A DNA stretch of 64,000 nucleotides from Nitrosovibrio sp. Nv17 (GTDB taxonomy: Bacteria > Pseudomonadota > Gammaproteobacteria > Burkholderiales > Nitrosomonadaceae), in the NCBI RefSeq assembly GCF_900119085.1, contig NZ_FPIQ01000003.1, forward strand, positions 62,001 through 126,000. The letters run 5' to 3'. Shown here piece after piece: positions 10,421 through 20,398 of this stretch. Each line of letters opens with the position of its first letter. Position 1 is the stretch's first letter. The position numbers and the translations under genes were made by a program. The notes beneath the pieces were generated by a model. The model ran no database searches, had not been told where the DNA came from, and was given only the letters and a program-made list of their open reading frames with translations.

Positions 10421-10954
10421 TTAATCACCGACGGACTTGAGAATAGATTTTAATCGTACAGGTTGAGATGTAATAATAGCCTGGATTGTGGCCTGATCCG
10501 GCAAAGCTTTAACGTGCCATCGAATCATGTGGACGCCTGCTGCTTCCGTTGCACGGTCTTTTTTCCGATCGGCATCGCCACGACCGGCTCTTTCATGGGA
10601 TTTATCGTCAAGCTCAATCACCGCCAGCACTGCCGCATCTTTGCCGCAGACTACAAAATCGTAACTCAACCGATTAATCCGGTTATTCCACTCGTGAAAG
10701 TTAAAGCCTTTATTGACGCCCAAGACCCGAGAAACCTGCACCTGTGCCAAGATAATATGGTCGGGTAAGGCCTTGACCAGACGGTGGTACAGAATCTGCT
10801 CCGGTGTTGAAAGTGGCCGCTTGACGTGGAATGGCCAATGTTGCACTACCTCAACCTTAAAGCGGCGTTTCCTCAGAATCATCACGACCATCAAGGTGAG
10901 GCCTACGATCACGATCACGGTCGAAATGAGAATGTTGACTAGAAGCTCGCGCAT
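10421..10954 (-). CDS. membrane-anchored DUF2726 nuclease-like protein
   Basis: A 177-residue protein with one N-terminal membrane helix (about residues 4-26) followed by a DUF2726 domain: LSTPEQILYHRLVKALPDHI, LSYDFVVCGKDAAVLAVIELDD and KKDRATEAAGVHMIRW. The D...E-x-D pattern (YDFVV, IELDD) and the Lys-Asp-x9-G segment suggest a PD-(D/E)XK-related restriction-endonuclease fold; nuclease activity is not proven for the family. A TTG four codons upstream (10966) could also be the start. It lies alone between transposon remnants. Confidence 0.75.
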   Translation of the reverse strand: MRELLVNILISTVIVIVGLTLMVVMILRKRRFKVEVVQHWPFHVKRPLSTPEQILYHRLVKALPDHIILAQVQVSRVLGVNKGFNFHEWNNRINRLSYDFVVCGKDAAVLAVIELDDKSHERAGRGDADRKKDRATEAAGVHMIRWHVKALPDQATIQAIITSQPVRLKSILKSVGD

Positions 10955-11137
10955 ATTAGTCTTCAAAAATATATCCTACCACCGAGCTCCACTTTCTTCG
11001 CTTCCCCGCTGACTATAGCATTTCAGTCATGTGTATAAGCTGCGTTGGGAAACTCTAATCCTATTGGTCACCTCTACCACTAAAAATGCTGCCCAGCTTG
11101 CCCTTAGCTGGAGTTGACTCTTTTTCGTGGACACTTT

Positions 11138-11178
11138 GACGTTCTCCCGGAAGCCGAATGTGACGTTTCCCCGGAAAA
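11138..11178 (-). repeat. right copies of the transposon-end-like inverted repeat
   Basis: Two tandem copies, GACGTTCTCCCGGAAG at 11138-11153 and TGACGTTTCCCCGGAAAA at 11161-11178, are the inverted counterparts of the single repeat at 9380-9401. Confidence 0.45.
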
Positions 11179-11216
11179 CGGACAGTTTTAAGCCAGAGGC
11201 GGACCGCTTCGTTGGT

Positions 11217-11243
11217 TTGCACTGACCCCCAGGAGTTGGGACA
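11217..11243. mobile_element. orphan IS3-type terminal sequence
   Basis: TGCACTGACCCCCAGGAGTT at about 11218 closely resembles the terminal inverted repeat of IS3-family (IS407-type) elements. No transposase adjoins it. It lies just before the dhaKL stop codon and may mark the right limit of the accessory island. Confidence 0.4.
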
Positions 11244-11253
11244 ATTCAAGACC

Positions 11254-12870
11254 CTAGCATAAATCCTGGAACAATCTTGCAACGGCCTCCGCCCCGGGAT
11301 CGGCATGTCCCTGCAGTTGTTCCGCGCCGATGTAGGCAGCTCTTCCGGCTTGAGCCCTGGGCATGGCGGCCGTGCGGTTGGCCCCTTCTCTCGCGGCGCG
11401 GGCTGCTTCCGCCAGCCCTCGCGGCAAGGCATCGAGGGCGGGCAACAGCGCGTCGATCATGGTCCTGTCGCCCGCTTGCGCACCGCCCACTTCCTGCATC
11501 CTTGCCAACCCGGCCTTGAGCGCTTCTGCCACGCCCTGCCCGCTTGATGCCGCATCCCCCGCGGCGGTGAAGAAGATCGCGAGCAGGACGCCCGAAGAAC
11601 CTCCCATGGTCTGGCTGAGCTCACGCCCCAGCGCATGATAAAGCTGCGCGTCATCCGTCAGCGGAAGCTGATCGAGCTTCTGGATCAAGGCTCTCGCGGC
11701 ACGAGCAAGCGTTGTTCCGGTATCGCCGTCTCCTGCCCTGGCATCGAGTGCGTTCAGGTCCTTCTCGGCAGCAATCAGCGTCCTGCAACACTGGGTGAGC
11801 AGCGCCTCGGTTGCGGGGTCAGCAGAAGGCCTCGGCCGCACGGGAGATAGCCCGTCGGGCAAGGGCACGATGCGCGGCGCCGCGAAGGGCTTGAGCCCTG
11901 GCCAGGTACGCAGGGGCGTTTCCGCGGCCAGCAGTTTTTCGTCCTCGGCGTTCAGCGAATAGAGCGTCAGTGAAAAGCCGTGCATGTCGAGCGCCGTCAT
12001 CACCGCGGCGGGACCGACGATATGGGAAATACGGGGGCCGATGGCGGATCTCCTCAGTTCATCGGCGAGGATCGACATTTCAAGGTTGGTTGTCGAGCCG
12101 AGGTTGTTCAGAAGCGCCGCATGGCGGCCGCCGTTCAGCGTCGGGAGTAGCCTTGCCACGGCCTCGGCCATGGCCTGGCGTGCGCCAATATAGGGCATGC
12201 GCGAAGCACCGGCCTCGCCATGGATGCCCAACCCCAGTTCGATCTGACCCGGGCGGATTCGGTTTTCCTTGGGTGAGCCCGGCACGGTGCAGGTATCGAG
12301 GGACATGCCGATGCTCCTGACATTGGAAGCCGCCCGCTGCGCTGCCGCGGTCACGGCATCGAGGTCGCCGCCGCGCTCGGACACCTGCCCGGCAAGCTTG
12401 TGCACGAAAATGGTGCCAGCGACGCCGCGGGGGCGGCTCATGCCGGGGATGGCAATATCGTCCTGGACGATGACCATCGTGACTCGCTTGCCCAGGGCAC
12501 GCGCGCGCTCGGCGGCAAGACCGAAGTTCAACCTGTCCCCCGTGTAGTTCTTGACGATGAGGACACAGCCGGCATCTCCGGTTACGGCGAGGATTCCCGC
12601 CAGGACCGCGTCGACGGAGGGCGAGGCGAAGACATCGCCGCAGACGGCCGCGGTCAGCATGCCCGGGCCGACGAAGCCCGCATGCGCCGGCTCATGTCCC
12701 GACCCGCCGCCGGAGATGACCGCCACACGGGATTTGTCCCAATCGGAACGGATGACGACCCGGATGAAAGGATACCCGTCCAACCTGACAAGCCGCCCGC
12801 CGGAAGCGGCCACGAGGCCATCTAGCGCCTCCTGGACGATGTCTTCCCTGGAATTGATGAACTGTGCCAT
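11254..12870 (-). CDS. ATP-dependent dihydroxyacetone kinase (DhaK-DhaL fusion)
   Basis: A 538-residue two-domain kinase. The DhaK part (about 1-330) has GGGSGHEPAHAGFVG and GLGIHGEAG, where His217 forms the covalent hemiaminal with dihydroxyacetone. The DhaL part (about 350-538) has DARAGDGDTGTTL, whose Asp residues bind Mg-ATP, and MGGSSGVL. This is the single-chain ATP-using type, not the PTS type. The start MAQFINSRED matches the family; an upstream in-frame start at 12927 would add 19 unlikely residues. It feeds dihydroxyacetone into glycolysis, but no glycerol genes adjoin it. Confidence 0.92.
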   Translation of the reverse strand: MAQFINSREDIVQEALDGLVAASGGRLVRLDGYPFIRVVIRSDWDKSRVAVISGGGSGHEPAHAGFVGPGMLTAAVCGDVFASPSVDAVLAGILAVTGDAGCVLIVKNYTGDRLNFGLAAERARALGKRVTMVIVQDDIAIPGMSRPRGVAGTIFVHKLAGQVSERGGDLDAVTAAAQRAASNVRSIGMSLDTCTVPGSPKENRIRPGQIELGLGIHGEAGASRMPYIGARQAMAEAVARLLPTLNGGRHAALLNNLGSTTNLEMSILADELRRSAIGPRISHIVGPAAVMTALDMHGFSLTLYSLNAEDEKLLAAETPLRTWPGLKPFAAPRIVPLPDGLSPVRPRPSADPATEALLTQCCRTLIAAEKDLNALDARAGDGDTGTTLARAARALIQKLDQLPLTDDAQLYHALGRELSQTMGGSSGVLLAIFFTAAGDAASSGQGVAEALKAGLARMQEVGGAQAGDRTMIDALLPALDALPRGLAEAARAAREGANRTAAMPRAQAGRAAYIGAEQLQGHADPGAEAVARLFQDLC

Positions 12871-13114
12871 TTGGCCGTCCCTGGGTTGGGGCATGAAGAA
12901 GCCCGAATGCGACGCCTCGCCGGGCACCGGAAGATTTTACCCTGCGAAGAACCTGCACGCGTAGCGGCGTGAAGTCATCCCATTCTACGTGGATTCAAGG
13001 GATTTGATGCACAGGCGGCCTGACGCTCCTCCGGAAACTGGGTGGCTTGCAACTGGAGGCATCCTTATACCCCTGAAATATCCGGCAGTACCGCAACATT
13101 TCCCGTCGCAACGC

Positions 13115-13143
13115 TTGACAAGCCCACCGTCATCCCCTACATT
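13115..13143 (+). promoter_or_regulatory. strong sigma-70 promoter
   Basis: TTGACA at 13115-13120 and TACATT at 13138-13143 with exactly 17 bp between them. It points at a stretch with no recognised gene that ends in a terminator at 13405-13439, and beyond it the tRNA-like array. Confidence 0.6.
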
Positions 13144-13149
13144 GCCGCC

Positions 13150-13439
13150 ATTGACGAGAGACAAGGGTCTTCTCGGCCCCAACCCGGGCAACAAGCGTTC
13201 ATCCATGAAAACCGCACTGAACCTACGAATCGCGTTGCAGCCATCAAGCCGCCGGGGCCGCGTTGCGCCCGCCCAGCCGCGTCGTGGCATGGATCGAACC
13301 GTCATTCCCTTTGCGCCCAATCATTTTGACGCATCGGGGCGCGGTGCGCGTGCCATTCCGGAGATGCTGAGGATGTAGTTCGTTTCAGCATCAAAGTACC
13401 AGCAAGCCCGGATTGCACCGCAAGGTCTCCGGGCTTTTT
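13150..13439 (+). ncRNA. candidate promoter-to-terminator transcript
   Basis: A transcript of about 290 nt would start near 13150 and end at the terminator at 13405-13439. It matches no RNA family I recognise. It contains one short frame (13205-13378, 57 codons, beginning MKTALNLRIALQPSSRRGRV) without a clear ribosome binding site, so it may be a small mRNA or a noncoding RNA. Confidence 0.35.
13405..13439 (+). terminator. intrinsic terminator
   Basis: AGCCCGG at 13405-13411 pairs with CCGGGCT at 13429-13435, and the stem is followed by a T-run ending at 13439. Confidence 0.65.
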
Positions 13440-13447
13440 CGTTATCG

Positions 13448-13520
13448 GCCCGCTGGCGGAACAGGCATATGCGCCGGCGTTGGAAACCAGGTTCTCCGAA
13501 CCCGAATCTCTGTGGGGCAC
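13448..13520 (+). tRNA. degenerate class-II-like tRNA unit
   Basis: GCCCGC then TGGCGGAAC and a GCG/CGC three-pair D-stem reproduce the 5' half of a tRNA-Leu/Ser type molecule, and the 3' side ends GGGGC-ACC. The anticodon stem is poorly paired (TGG or GGA in the loop) and the T-arm cannot be folded normally. It is best read as a decayed first unit of the array. Confidence 0.25.
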
Positions 13521-13613
13521 CCGGGCATTGCAGTCGCCGCGCCGGCACAGCGTCCGGAAATGCGGATGGATCTATAACAAACTGGACGTGGTAATCGTTT
13601 GTCGTTGCCCGGC

Positions 13614-13730
13614 GAGGCGAGCGGCCATGCCTTCACCCATGGCCATTGCATCTTTCGTCGGGCTTGGGAATGGCAAGGCGAGCATCTGCAACGTGCCTTC
13701 ATCCCGGTTCGAATCCGGGTCGCCTCCCCT
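13614..13730 (+). tRNA. unusual tRNA-like unit with GCA (Cys) anticodon
   Basis: A perfect T-arm (CCCGG TTCGAAT CCGGG, 13703-13719) is followed by TCGCCTC, which pairs exactly with GAGGCGA at 13614-13620. The anticodon loop CTGCAAC reads GCA (Cys) on a four-pair stem, and a D-stem GCTT/AGGC is visible. Between the 5' acceptor strand and the D-arm lies an extra stretch of about 40 nt containing a seven-pair hairpin (GGCCATG/CATGGCC). No CCA is encoded. Either this is a tRNA with an insertion or the acceptor pairing is fortuitous. Confidence 0.4.
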
Positions 13731-13741
13731 CAATATATGAC

Positions 13742-13817
13742 GCCGCTGTAGCTGAGATGGATTAGCGCGGGTTTGAAGCACCCGAGAGGCAGGCTCGATA
13801 CCTTGCCGGCGGCACCA
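13742..13817 (+). tRNA. tRNA-Phe-like (GAA), CCA encoded
   Basis: Exactly 76 nt. The acceptor GCCGCTG pairs with CGGCGGC (one G-U), the D-stem GCTG pairs with TAGC, T8, A14 and the D-loop GG are present, and the five-pair anticodon stem CGGGT/ACCCG carries loop TTGAAGC, giving anticodon GAA. It ends in A-CCA. The weak part is the T-arm, which needs a bulged T and has loop CTCGATA instead of TTCGA. It may be functional or a specialised array tRNA; standard detectors could score it low. Confidence 0.55.
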
Positions 13818-13899
13818 GTGCAATCGGGGGTAGCTCGGTGAATGGAGCGCCGCGCTTCGAACGCGGAGGCCGAAGATGTGAATCCTTCTTGGCACGCCA
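13818..13899 (+). tRNA. tRNA-like unit with TCG (Arg) anticodon, CCA encoded
   Basis: It begins on the base after the CCA of the previous unit. D-stem GCTC/GAGC, five-pair anticodon stem CCGCG/CGCGG with loop CTTCGAA (anticodon TCG) and a four-pair T-stem (GAAG/CTTC) are clear, and it ends G-CCA. The acceptor can form from GTGC..AA and TT.GCAC only if seven extra bases (TCGGGGG) sit between the acceptor strand and position 8. The T-loop is TGTGAAT. Confidence 0.4.
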
Positions 13900-13976
13900 T
13901 CCCTCTGCCACGCCCAGCCTTGCAGAAGACAGGGGCACGTACCCGGAGAGAGTGTATCTACAAGACAGGGGCTGAC

Positions 13977-14537
13977 ATGGAACCATTGATTTTGACGCTG
14001 GAGCAGTCGGGCCTGCCGCGGGCGTGGGTCTGCATCGAGGAAGCGATCACCTACCATGCCAAACACATGGTGATCTGGTCCGCGGGCGAGCACGTCTGCG
14101 AGTATCGCGGCGGCATTCAGAACGACGGGCGCCGATCGCGTATCGAGACGCAATCCATCCTGACGCTGCGCGGAATCAGCGGGGCAGCGCACCGACCGGC
14201 GGTACCGGCGCTGAGCAACGGCTTGCTGTTTGCCCGGGATCGGCAGGTATGCGCGTACTGCGCACGGCGGTATGACATGCACGACTTGTCATGCGACCAT
14301 GTGATGCCGGTCTCGAAAGGCGGCAGGCACACCTGGACCAACGTCGTGACGGCCTGCCGCGGATGCAACACGAAAAAGGCGGACCGCAGCCCCGAGCAGG
14401 CGCGCATGCCGCTGGCCTACGTACCCTACACGCCGAACCGGCACGAGCACTTCATTCTGCGCAACCGCCACATTCTGGCCGATCAGATGGCATTCCTGCT
14501 GGCGGGCGTTCCGCGCACCAGCCGGTTGCATGCGTAG
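13977..14537 (+). CDS. HNH endonuclease
   Basis: A 186-residue protein whose C-terminal half (about residues 80-145) is a classic zinc-stabilised HNH domain: CAYCARRYDMHDLSCDHVMP, SKGGRHTWTNVV and CRGCNTKKAD, giving the CxxC...CxxC zinc site and the DH...N...H catalytic set. The N-terminal half is a beta-rich region of a family found in many proteobacteria. The start follows AGGGG at 13965. It lies directly downstream of the tRNA-like array in the same direction and may share its transcript. Whether it is a homing, restriction or housekeeping nuclease is not decidable. Confidence 0.85.
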   Translation: MEPLILTLEQSGLPRAWVCIEEAITYHAKHMVIWSAGEHVCEYRGGIQNDGRRSRIETQSILTLRGISGAAHRPAVPALSNGLLFARDRQVCAYCARRYDMHDLSCDHVMPVSKGGRHTWTNVVTACRGCNTKKADRSPEQARMPLAYVPYTPNRHEHFILRNRHILADQMAFLLAGVPRTSRLHA

Positions 14538-14815
14538 CGATGAAGCGGGAAGAGGCTTCCATGGCGGCCCGGGTGGGTGACCGGCCGGCCGAGTCCGCCT
14601 GGACAACGAGCAACACGCTCCTTGAGGCGCCTCCCGCTTTGGCGCTGCTTCCGCCGAGGCCAGCGACGGCAGGCCCGCGAGGCGGCCTTTGCATGGCTTC
14701 TGGAAGACGATCCGGGAAACCGGCCAATAGATTTCAAAAACCAGCGCGCGACGACCGGGAACCCGGCCTTGTGGCCGGAACTCGCCTGTGAGATTCACAT
14801 CCGAGACCGGTGCTG

Positions 14816-14853
14816 AAAAACGGTCCGGCCGCTGATCTCCAGCGGCCGGACCG
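14816..14853. terminator. bidirectional terminator, end of the urea operon
   Basis: A perfect 14-pair stem (CGGTCCGGCCGCTG at 14821-14834 with CAGCGGCCGGACCG at 14840-14853). On the minus strand it is followed at once by TTTTT (14816-14820), so it ends the urease/urea-transporter transcript; on the plus strand a looser T-rich stretch follows. The rest of 14538-14936 holds no recognisable gene. Confidence 0.8.
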
Positions 14854-14936
14854 GTCTCCCTTCTTTTTCTCCTGATGAGGCCTTGCCTGGGACCCCCTGC
14901 CTCATCCCGCCGCGCACGCTGCTTGCGGCGAGGGGA

Positions 14937-15884
14937 TCAATCCGCCCAGTAGCGCGATTTGCCGGCGGCAAACAGGAACATCCACATCGTCAGGACGAAC
15001 GGGAAGGTGAGCGTGGGCAGGCCGATGGGCGCGAGGAAATTGGCCAGCCCGGCGTGGCAGACGACCGTCATGAACCCCGCGATCACCGCCAGCACGGCAC
15101 TGGCGATGTCGGGCTTGAGGAAGACCCATCCCACCGCCATCATGGTCAGCACCGGGTTGAAGGCGTACAATCCCATCTCGATCAAGCCCTTGTCCGCGCC
15201 CAGCATGATGGGGAAGGCCACGCCGATGATGGTTCCGCCCAGCGCCATCAGGGCGCCCCGGAAGGACGTGATGGCAATGCCCACCAGGAACATGATGCCG
15301 ACGATGACGCTGTCGGCGAACATCACCTCGGCGACGCCCTTGGTCAGGGCCGTGAACCACATGTCCGCCGGCATCGCCACGGCGTCGGCCGCCTCGGCGG
15401 GGATGCCGGGTGCCGGCAGGACGGGGCCCCTGGAGAACACGTCGAACGAATACACCGCCACCAGGAACATCCACGACGTCAGGACGAAGGGCGAGGTGGA
15501 AGCGGGAATCTTGTACGGCCCCAGGATCTTCATCAGGGCGGCCAGCACCACACTCGACAGCACCGAGGCGAGCACCACGTACAGCCACAGTTGGGGGGTA
15601 TTCTCCAGAAACAGGAACAGGCAGGGCCCGACCAGGGTACCGTTGAACCCGAACAATCCCGCGTCGATGTCATCCTCGGAAAACCCCAGGAGATACGCTG
15701 CGGCAGTGCTGCTGACGACGCCGACGGTGGCTGCGAGACCCGCCGTGATACCCCCGACATACAACGCGACCAGGAAAACGAGTCCCGTCACGGCGTTGCC
15801 GCAGAAGAACACCTGGCCCACGCCTCTCAGGATCACGCGCAGGGGGCGGGGTATTGCCTTGTCTATCGCTAATGACCATTCCAT
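14937..15884 (-). CDS. urea transporter, UT family
   Basis: A 315-residue integral membrane protein with two homologous halves, each carrying the UT signature: GLFGFNGTLVGPCL in the first and GLYAFNPVLTMMAVG in the second, plus the paired ...FPFVLTMWMF and STSPFVLTSWMF elements lining the pore. UT proteins are channels or facilitators that let urea enter down its gradient. It is the last gene of the urease operon, 112 bp behind ureG, and ends before a strong terminator. Confidence 0.9.
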   Translation of the reverse strand: MEWSLAIDKAIPRPLRVILRGVGQVFFCGNAVTGLVFLVALYVGGITAGLAATVGVVSSTAAAYLLGFSEDDIDAGLFGFNGTLVGPCLFLFLENTPQLWLYVVLASVLSSVVLAALMKILGPYKIPASTSPFVLTSWMFLVAVYSFDVFSRGPVLPAPGIPAEAADAVAMPADMWFTALTKGVAEVMFADSVIVGIMFLVGIAITSFRGALMALGGTIIGVAFPIMLGADKGLIEMGLYAFNPVLTMMAVGWVFLKPDIASAVLAVIAGFMTVVCHAGLANFLAPIGLPTLTFPFVLTMWMFLFAAGKSRYWAD

Positions 15885-15996
15885 TATCGTTACCTCCAGT
15901 ATTTTTATGAGAGATCATTGTGTATGCGGTACCCGTCAGATGCGGCGTTCCGAACAGTGAATCTCGTGCGCTGCCTCCTCCCTCCCGAATGGCAGC

Positions 15997-16650
15997 CTAG
16001 CCGCTCGCTTGCCTGCGCGACGGCTGCGACCGCGCCTCGTCCAGCAGCCCCTGCTTCACGATGAAGTCGATTACCTGGTCGATGCCTTCCCCGGTATGCA
16101 TATTGGTGAAGACGAAAGGCCGCTCGCCGCGCATTTTCTTGGCGTCGCGCGCCATGATCTCGAGGTTCGCACCCACGTACGGCGCAAGGTCGATCTTGTT
16201 GATGACCAGCAGCGCGGAACGCGTGATGCCGGGCCCTCCCTTGCGCGGTATCTTCTCGCCCCCGGCCACGTCGATGACGTAGATGGTCAGGTCGGAGAGC
16301 TCGGGACTGAACGTCGATGCGAGATTGTCGCCGCCGGATTCGACCAGGATGAGATCCAGATCGGGAAAATCCGCGCTCATGCGCGCGATGGCCTCCAGAT
16401 TGATCGATGCATCCTCGCGTATGGCCGTGTGCGGACAGCCACCCGTTTCGACCCCCATCAGGCGCTCGGAGGGCAATGCCTCGGCGCGCAACAGGATTTC
16501 CATGTCCTCCTTGGTATAGATATCGTTGGTAATCACGGCCATTTCGTAGCGGTCGCGCATCCTTTTGCTCAGCACCTCGCACAGGGCGGTCTTGCCGGAG
16601 CCTACGGGGCCACCTATTCCTACGCGCAGCGGATTCGATGATCTTTGCAT
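15997..16650 (-). CDS. ureG: urease accessory GTPase UreG
   Basis: A 217-residue SIMIBI-class GTPase with P-loop GGPVGSGKT near residues 12-20, the nickel-binding CPH motif ([11 protein letters not shown]) and the NKID guanine-specificity motif. UreG hydrolyses GTP to drive nickel delivery through UreE and UreD-UreF into UreC. The C-terminal tail ([10 protein letters not shown]) is longer than usual. It follows ureF after 43 bp. Confidence 0.96.
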   Translation of the reverse strand: MQRSSNPLRVGIGGPVGSGKTALCEVLSKRMRDRYEMAVITNDIYTKEDMEILLRAEALPSERLMGVETGGCPHTAIREDASINLEAIARMSADFPDLDLILVESGGDNLASTFSPELSDLTIYVIDVAGGEKIPRKGGPGITRSALLVINKIDLAPYVGANLEIMARDAKKMRGERPFVFTNMHTGEGIDQVIDFIVKQGLLDEARSQPSRRQASG

Positions 16651-16693
16651 TTTCTTTCCAGTATGAGGTTATATTTCCGATAGCAACCCAGGT

Positions 16694-17380
16694 TCAGGAT
16701 CGATAGATACGGCTGTACTGCACTTCGTGCTGCATGGAAAGCAAGGACAACCCCGGTGCCCAGTTGCACAGATCATCGTCCTCGAGTTGTTGCGCATGGT
16801 TCGCCGCGGCCTCGATCGGAGGATGCAGCGAAAGCAGCAGCCGCTGACCTGAAACCTGTCCCAGTGGAACCGATTTCACACACACCAGCACCTGATTCTC
16901 CACCATGGAGAACAGCATTCCCAGCACCGCGACCCCGTGCGGCACCGCCAACGCCTCGGCAGCGCAGGCGAAGGCGGTGGGGAGCGGCACCTCGGATTGC
17001 GCCGAAAGGATGTCCAGCAGCGTATCGTCGGCAATCCTCAGATCGGCCACCAGCTTGCCCAGCGAATAACCCATCTGGATGGTCTCCGCACGAAACTCGA
17101 CAGTATCCCTGGAGGCCACGAAACACTCCGTCCAGTAGCTCACCGCCGCCGCATCGCGTGCGGAAAACGCCTTCAGCAGCCGCCACAGGATTGGCGCCTC
17201 GAAATCCGCCACCACACCCAGCGCCTCGGTGATCCAGATGCGGGCGGAGTGCTCGTCCCCGACCGTTCCCGCCTCGATGGCCGCCTCCAGTCCCTGCGAA
17301 TAGGTGTAGGCACCGATAGGCAGGGACGGGCTGGCCAGCTGCAGCAGACGTAGCAGCGAGGCCGAGCCCATCATGCTCAC
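16694..17380 (-). CDS. ureF: urease accessory protein UreF
   Basis: A 228-residue all-helical protein with the UreF signatures SPSLPIGAYTYSQGLE near the N-terminus and the conserved C-terminal HEVQYSRIYRS tail. UreF bridges UreD and UreG and acts as a fidelity factor for nickel insertion. Its start overlaps the ureE stop by four bases (ATGA), so the two are co-translated. Confidence 0.95.
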   Translation of the reverse strand: MSMMGSASLLRLLQLASPSLPIGAYTYSQGLEAAIEAGTVGDEHSARIWITEALGVVADFEAPILWRLLKAFSARDAAAVSYWTECFVASRDTVEFRAETIQMGYSLGKLVADLRIADDTLLDILSAQSEVPLPTAFACAAEALAVPHGVAVLGMLFSMVENQVLVCVKSVPLGQVSGQRLLLSLHPPIEAAANHAQQLEDDDLCNWAPGLSLLSMQHEVQYSRIYRS

Positions 17381-17940
17381 GACCCCTGCCCCGACGGCTT
17401 GTCCGACGGACGATGGATCCGCTGCCGCACCGGAATCGGAGCCAGCGGTCCATGCCCATGGGAGTGGGAATGGTCATGATCATGGGAGTGATCGTGACCA
17501 TCGCCATGGTGATGCCCCCCGCCGCTGTAGGCGCCCGACTCGGGCTCGAACTGCGCGCTCTCCTCCGTGACGGTGGCCCCCAGTCCTTCGATCATCTCCT
17601 TCAGCACGCTGTCCTGCAGGATGCGCAGGAACCCGTCGCCCACCTGGGTCTGCGTGTGGCGATTCCCCAGATGGAAGGCGCAACGAAGCAGGTCACGGGG
17701 CGTCCGGCAGGTGATCCTGTAGGTGGGCTCCTGTGCCGCGACGATCTGCACCACCCTGCCATCCTCGCTTGCCAGCAGATCGTTGTTGCGCAGGACGGTC
17801 CCCCTCTCCGTGAAGATGGCGATCTCCTCCCCCGAGGCAAGCGTGGTGCGCAGGCGGCTGTTTTCCCGCAGCTCGTAAGGCAGAATCAGCTGTGAGAAAA
17901 CCGAATCCGCCTGCGCAATCCTGGTATTGAGGGTAAGCAT
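17377..17940 (-). CDS. ureE: urease accessory nickel chaperone UreE
   Basis: A 187-residue protein with the N-terminal peptide-binding domain (residues 1-75) and the metal-binding domain containing GNRHTQTQ with the conserved dimer-interface His. The tail after residue 140 holds a long His/Asp-rich stretch (HHHGDGHDHSHDHDHSHSHG) that binds several nickel ions in other UreE proteins. It lies seven bases behind ureC. Confidence 0.95.
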   Translation of the reverse strand: MLTLNTRIAQADSVFSQLILPYELRENSRLRTTLASGEEIAIFTERGTVLRNNDLLASEDGRVVQIVAAQEPTYRITCRTPRDLLRCAFHLGNRHTQTQVGDGFLRILQDSVLKEMIEGLGATVTEESAQFEPESGAYSGGGHHHGDGHDHSHDHDHSHSHGHGPLAPIPVRQRIHRPSDKPSGQGS

Positions 17941-17947
17941 GTCGGCC

Positions 17948-19654
<1,707 letters not shown>

Positions 19655-19690
19655 TTTTCTACTCCTCCGTAGGTTGTTGGCGGTACGCCG

Positions 19691-20014
19691 TTATTTCAGC
19701 TTGCCCATCACTTTCTGGTTGAATCCATACACCGCACGGTCTCCGGCGAGCTCGACCAGCTCGACGGTGCGCTCCTGGCCCGGCTCGAAGCGGATCGCGG
19801 TGCCGGCCATGATGTTCAGGCGCATGCCGTAGGCCTCGTCGCGGTCGAACTGCATCGCGGAATTGACCTCGTAGAAGTGGAAATGGGAGCCGATCTGTAT
19901 CGGGCGGTCGCCGCTGTTGGCAGCCTTGATGGTTTTCGTTTTCCTGCCCACGTTCAATTCGATCTCGCCGGGTTGCACGAACACCTCGCCCGGAACCAAA
20001 GGTAGTCTAGCCAT
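19691..20014 (-). CDS. ureB: urease beta subunit
   Basis: A 107-residue jelly-roll protein with the family sequence [34 protein letters not shown] and the C-terminal [13 protein letters not shown]. It forms the UreABC trimer with ureA and ureC, which flank it closely (24 and 36 bp). Confidence 0.97.
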   Translation of the reverse strand: MARLPLVPGEVFVQPGEIELNVGRKTKTIKAANSGDRPIQIGSHFHFYEVNSAMQFDRDEAYGMRLNIMAGTAIRFEPGQERTVELVELAGDRAVYGFNQKVMGKLK

Positions 20015-20038
20015 TATGGATCTCCTGTTTTTTTGGGT

Positions 20039-20341
20039 TTAGGGTATGGGGTTGTGCACGGTCACCAGCTTGGTGCCGTCCGGGAACGTCGCCTCGATCT
20101 GGATGTCGGGGATCATCTCCGGCACGCCTTCCATGACTTCCGAACGGCTGAGTATGGTCCTGCCCTCCGCCATGAGGTGCGCCACTGTGTGCCCGTCGCG
20201 CGCGCTCTCCAGCATGGCCGCGGTGATCAGGGCTACCGCTTCCGGATAGTTGAGCCGCAGGCCGCGCGCCTTGCGGCGCTCCGCCACCAGTGCCGCCGTG
20301 AATATCTGCAGTTTGTCTTTTTCTCTTGGTGTCAAGTCCAT
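20039..20341 (-). CDS. ureA: urease gamma subunit
   Basis: A 100-residue protein with the UreA start [20 protein letters not shown], the NYPEAVALI motif and the end [14 protein letters not shown]. It is the first structural urease gene after ureD and lies in the usual A-B-C order. Confidence 0.97.
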   Translation of the reverse strand: MDLTPREKDKLQIFTAALVAERRKARGLRLNYPEAVALITAAMLESARDGHTVAHLMAEGRTILSRSEVMEGVPEMIPDIQIEATFPDGTKLVTVHNPIP

Positions 20342-20398
20342 GGTTTCCTCCTCAGTAAAATAACAAGTGCTTCACATCGTCGATCCTGCTTGGCGTCC

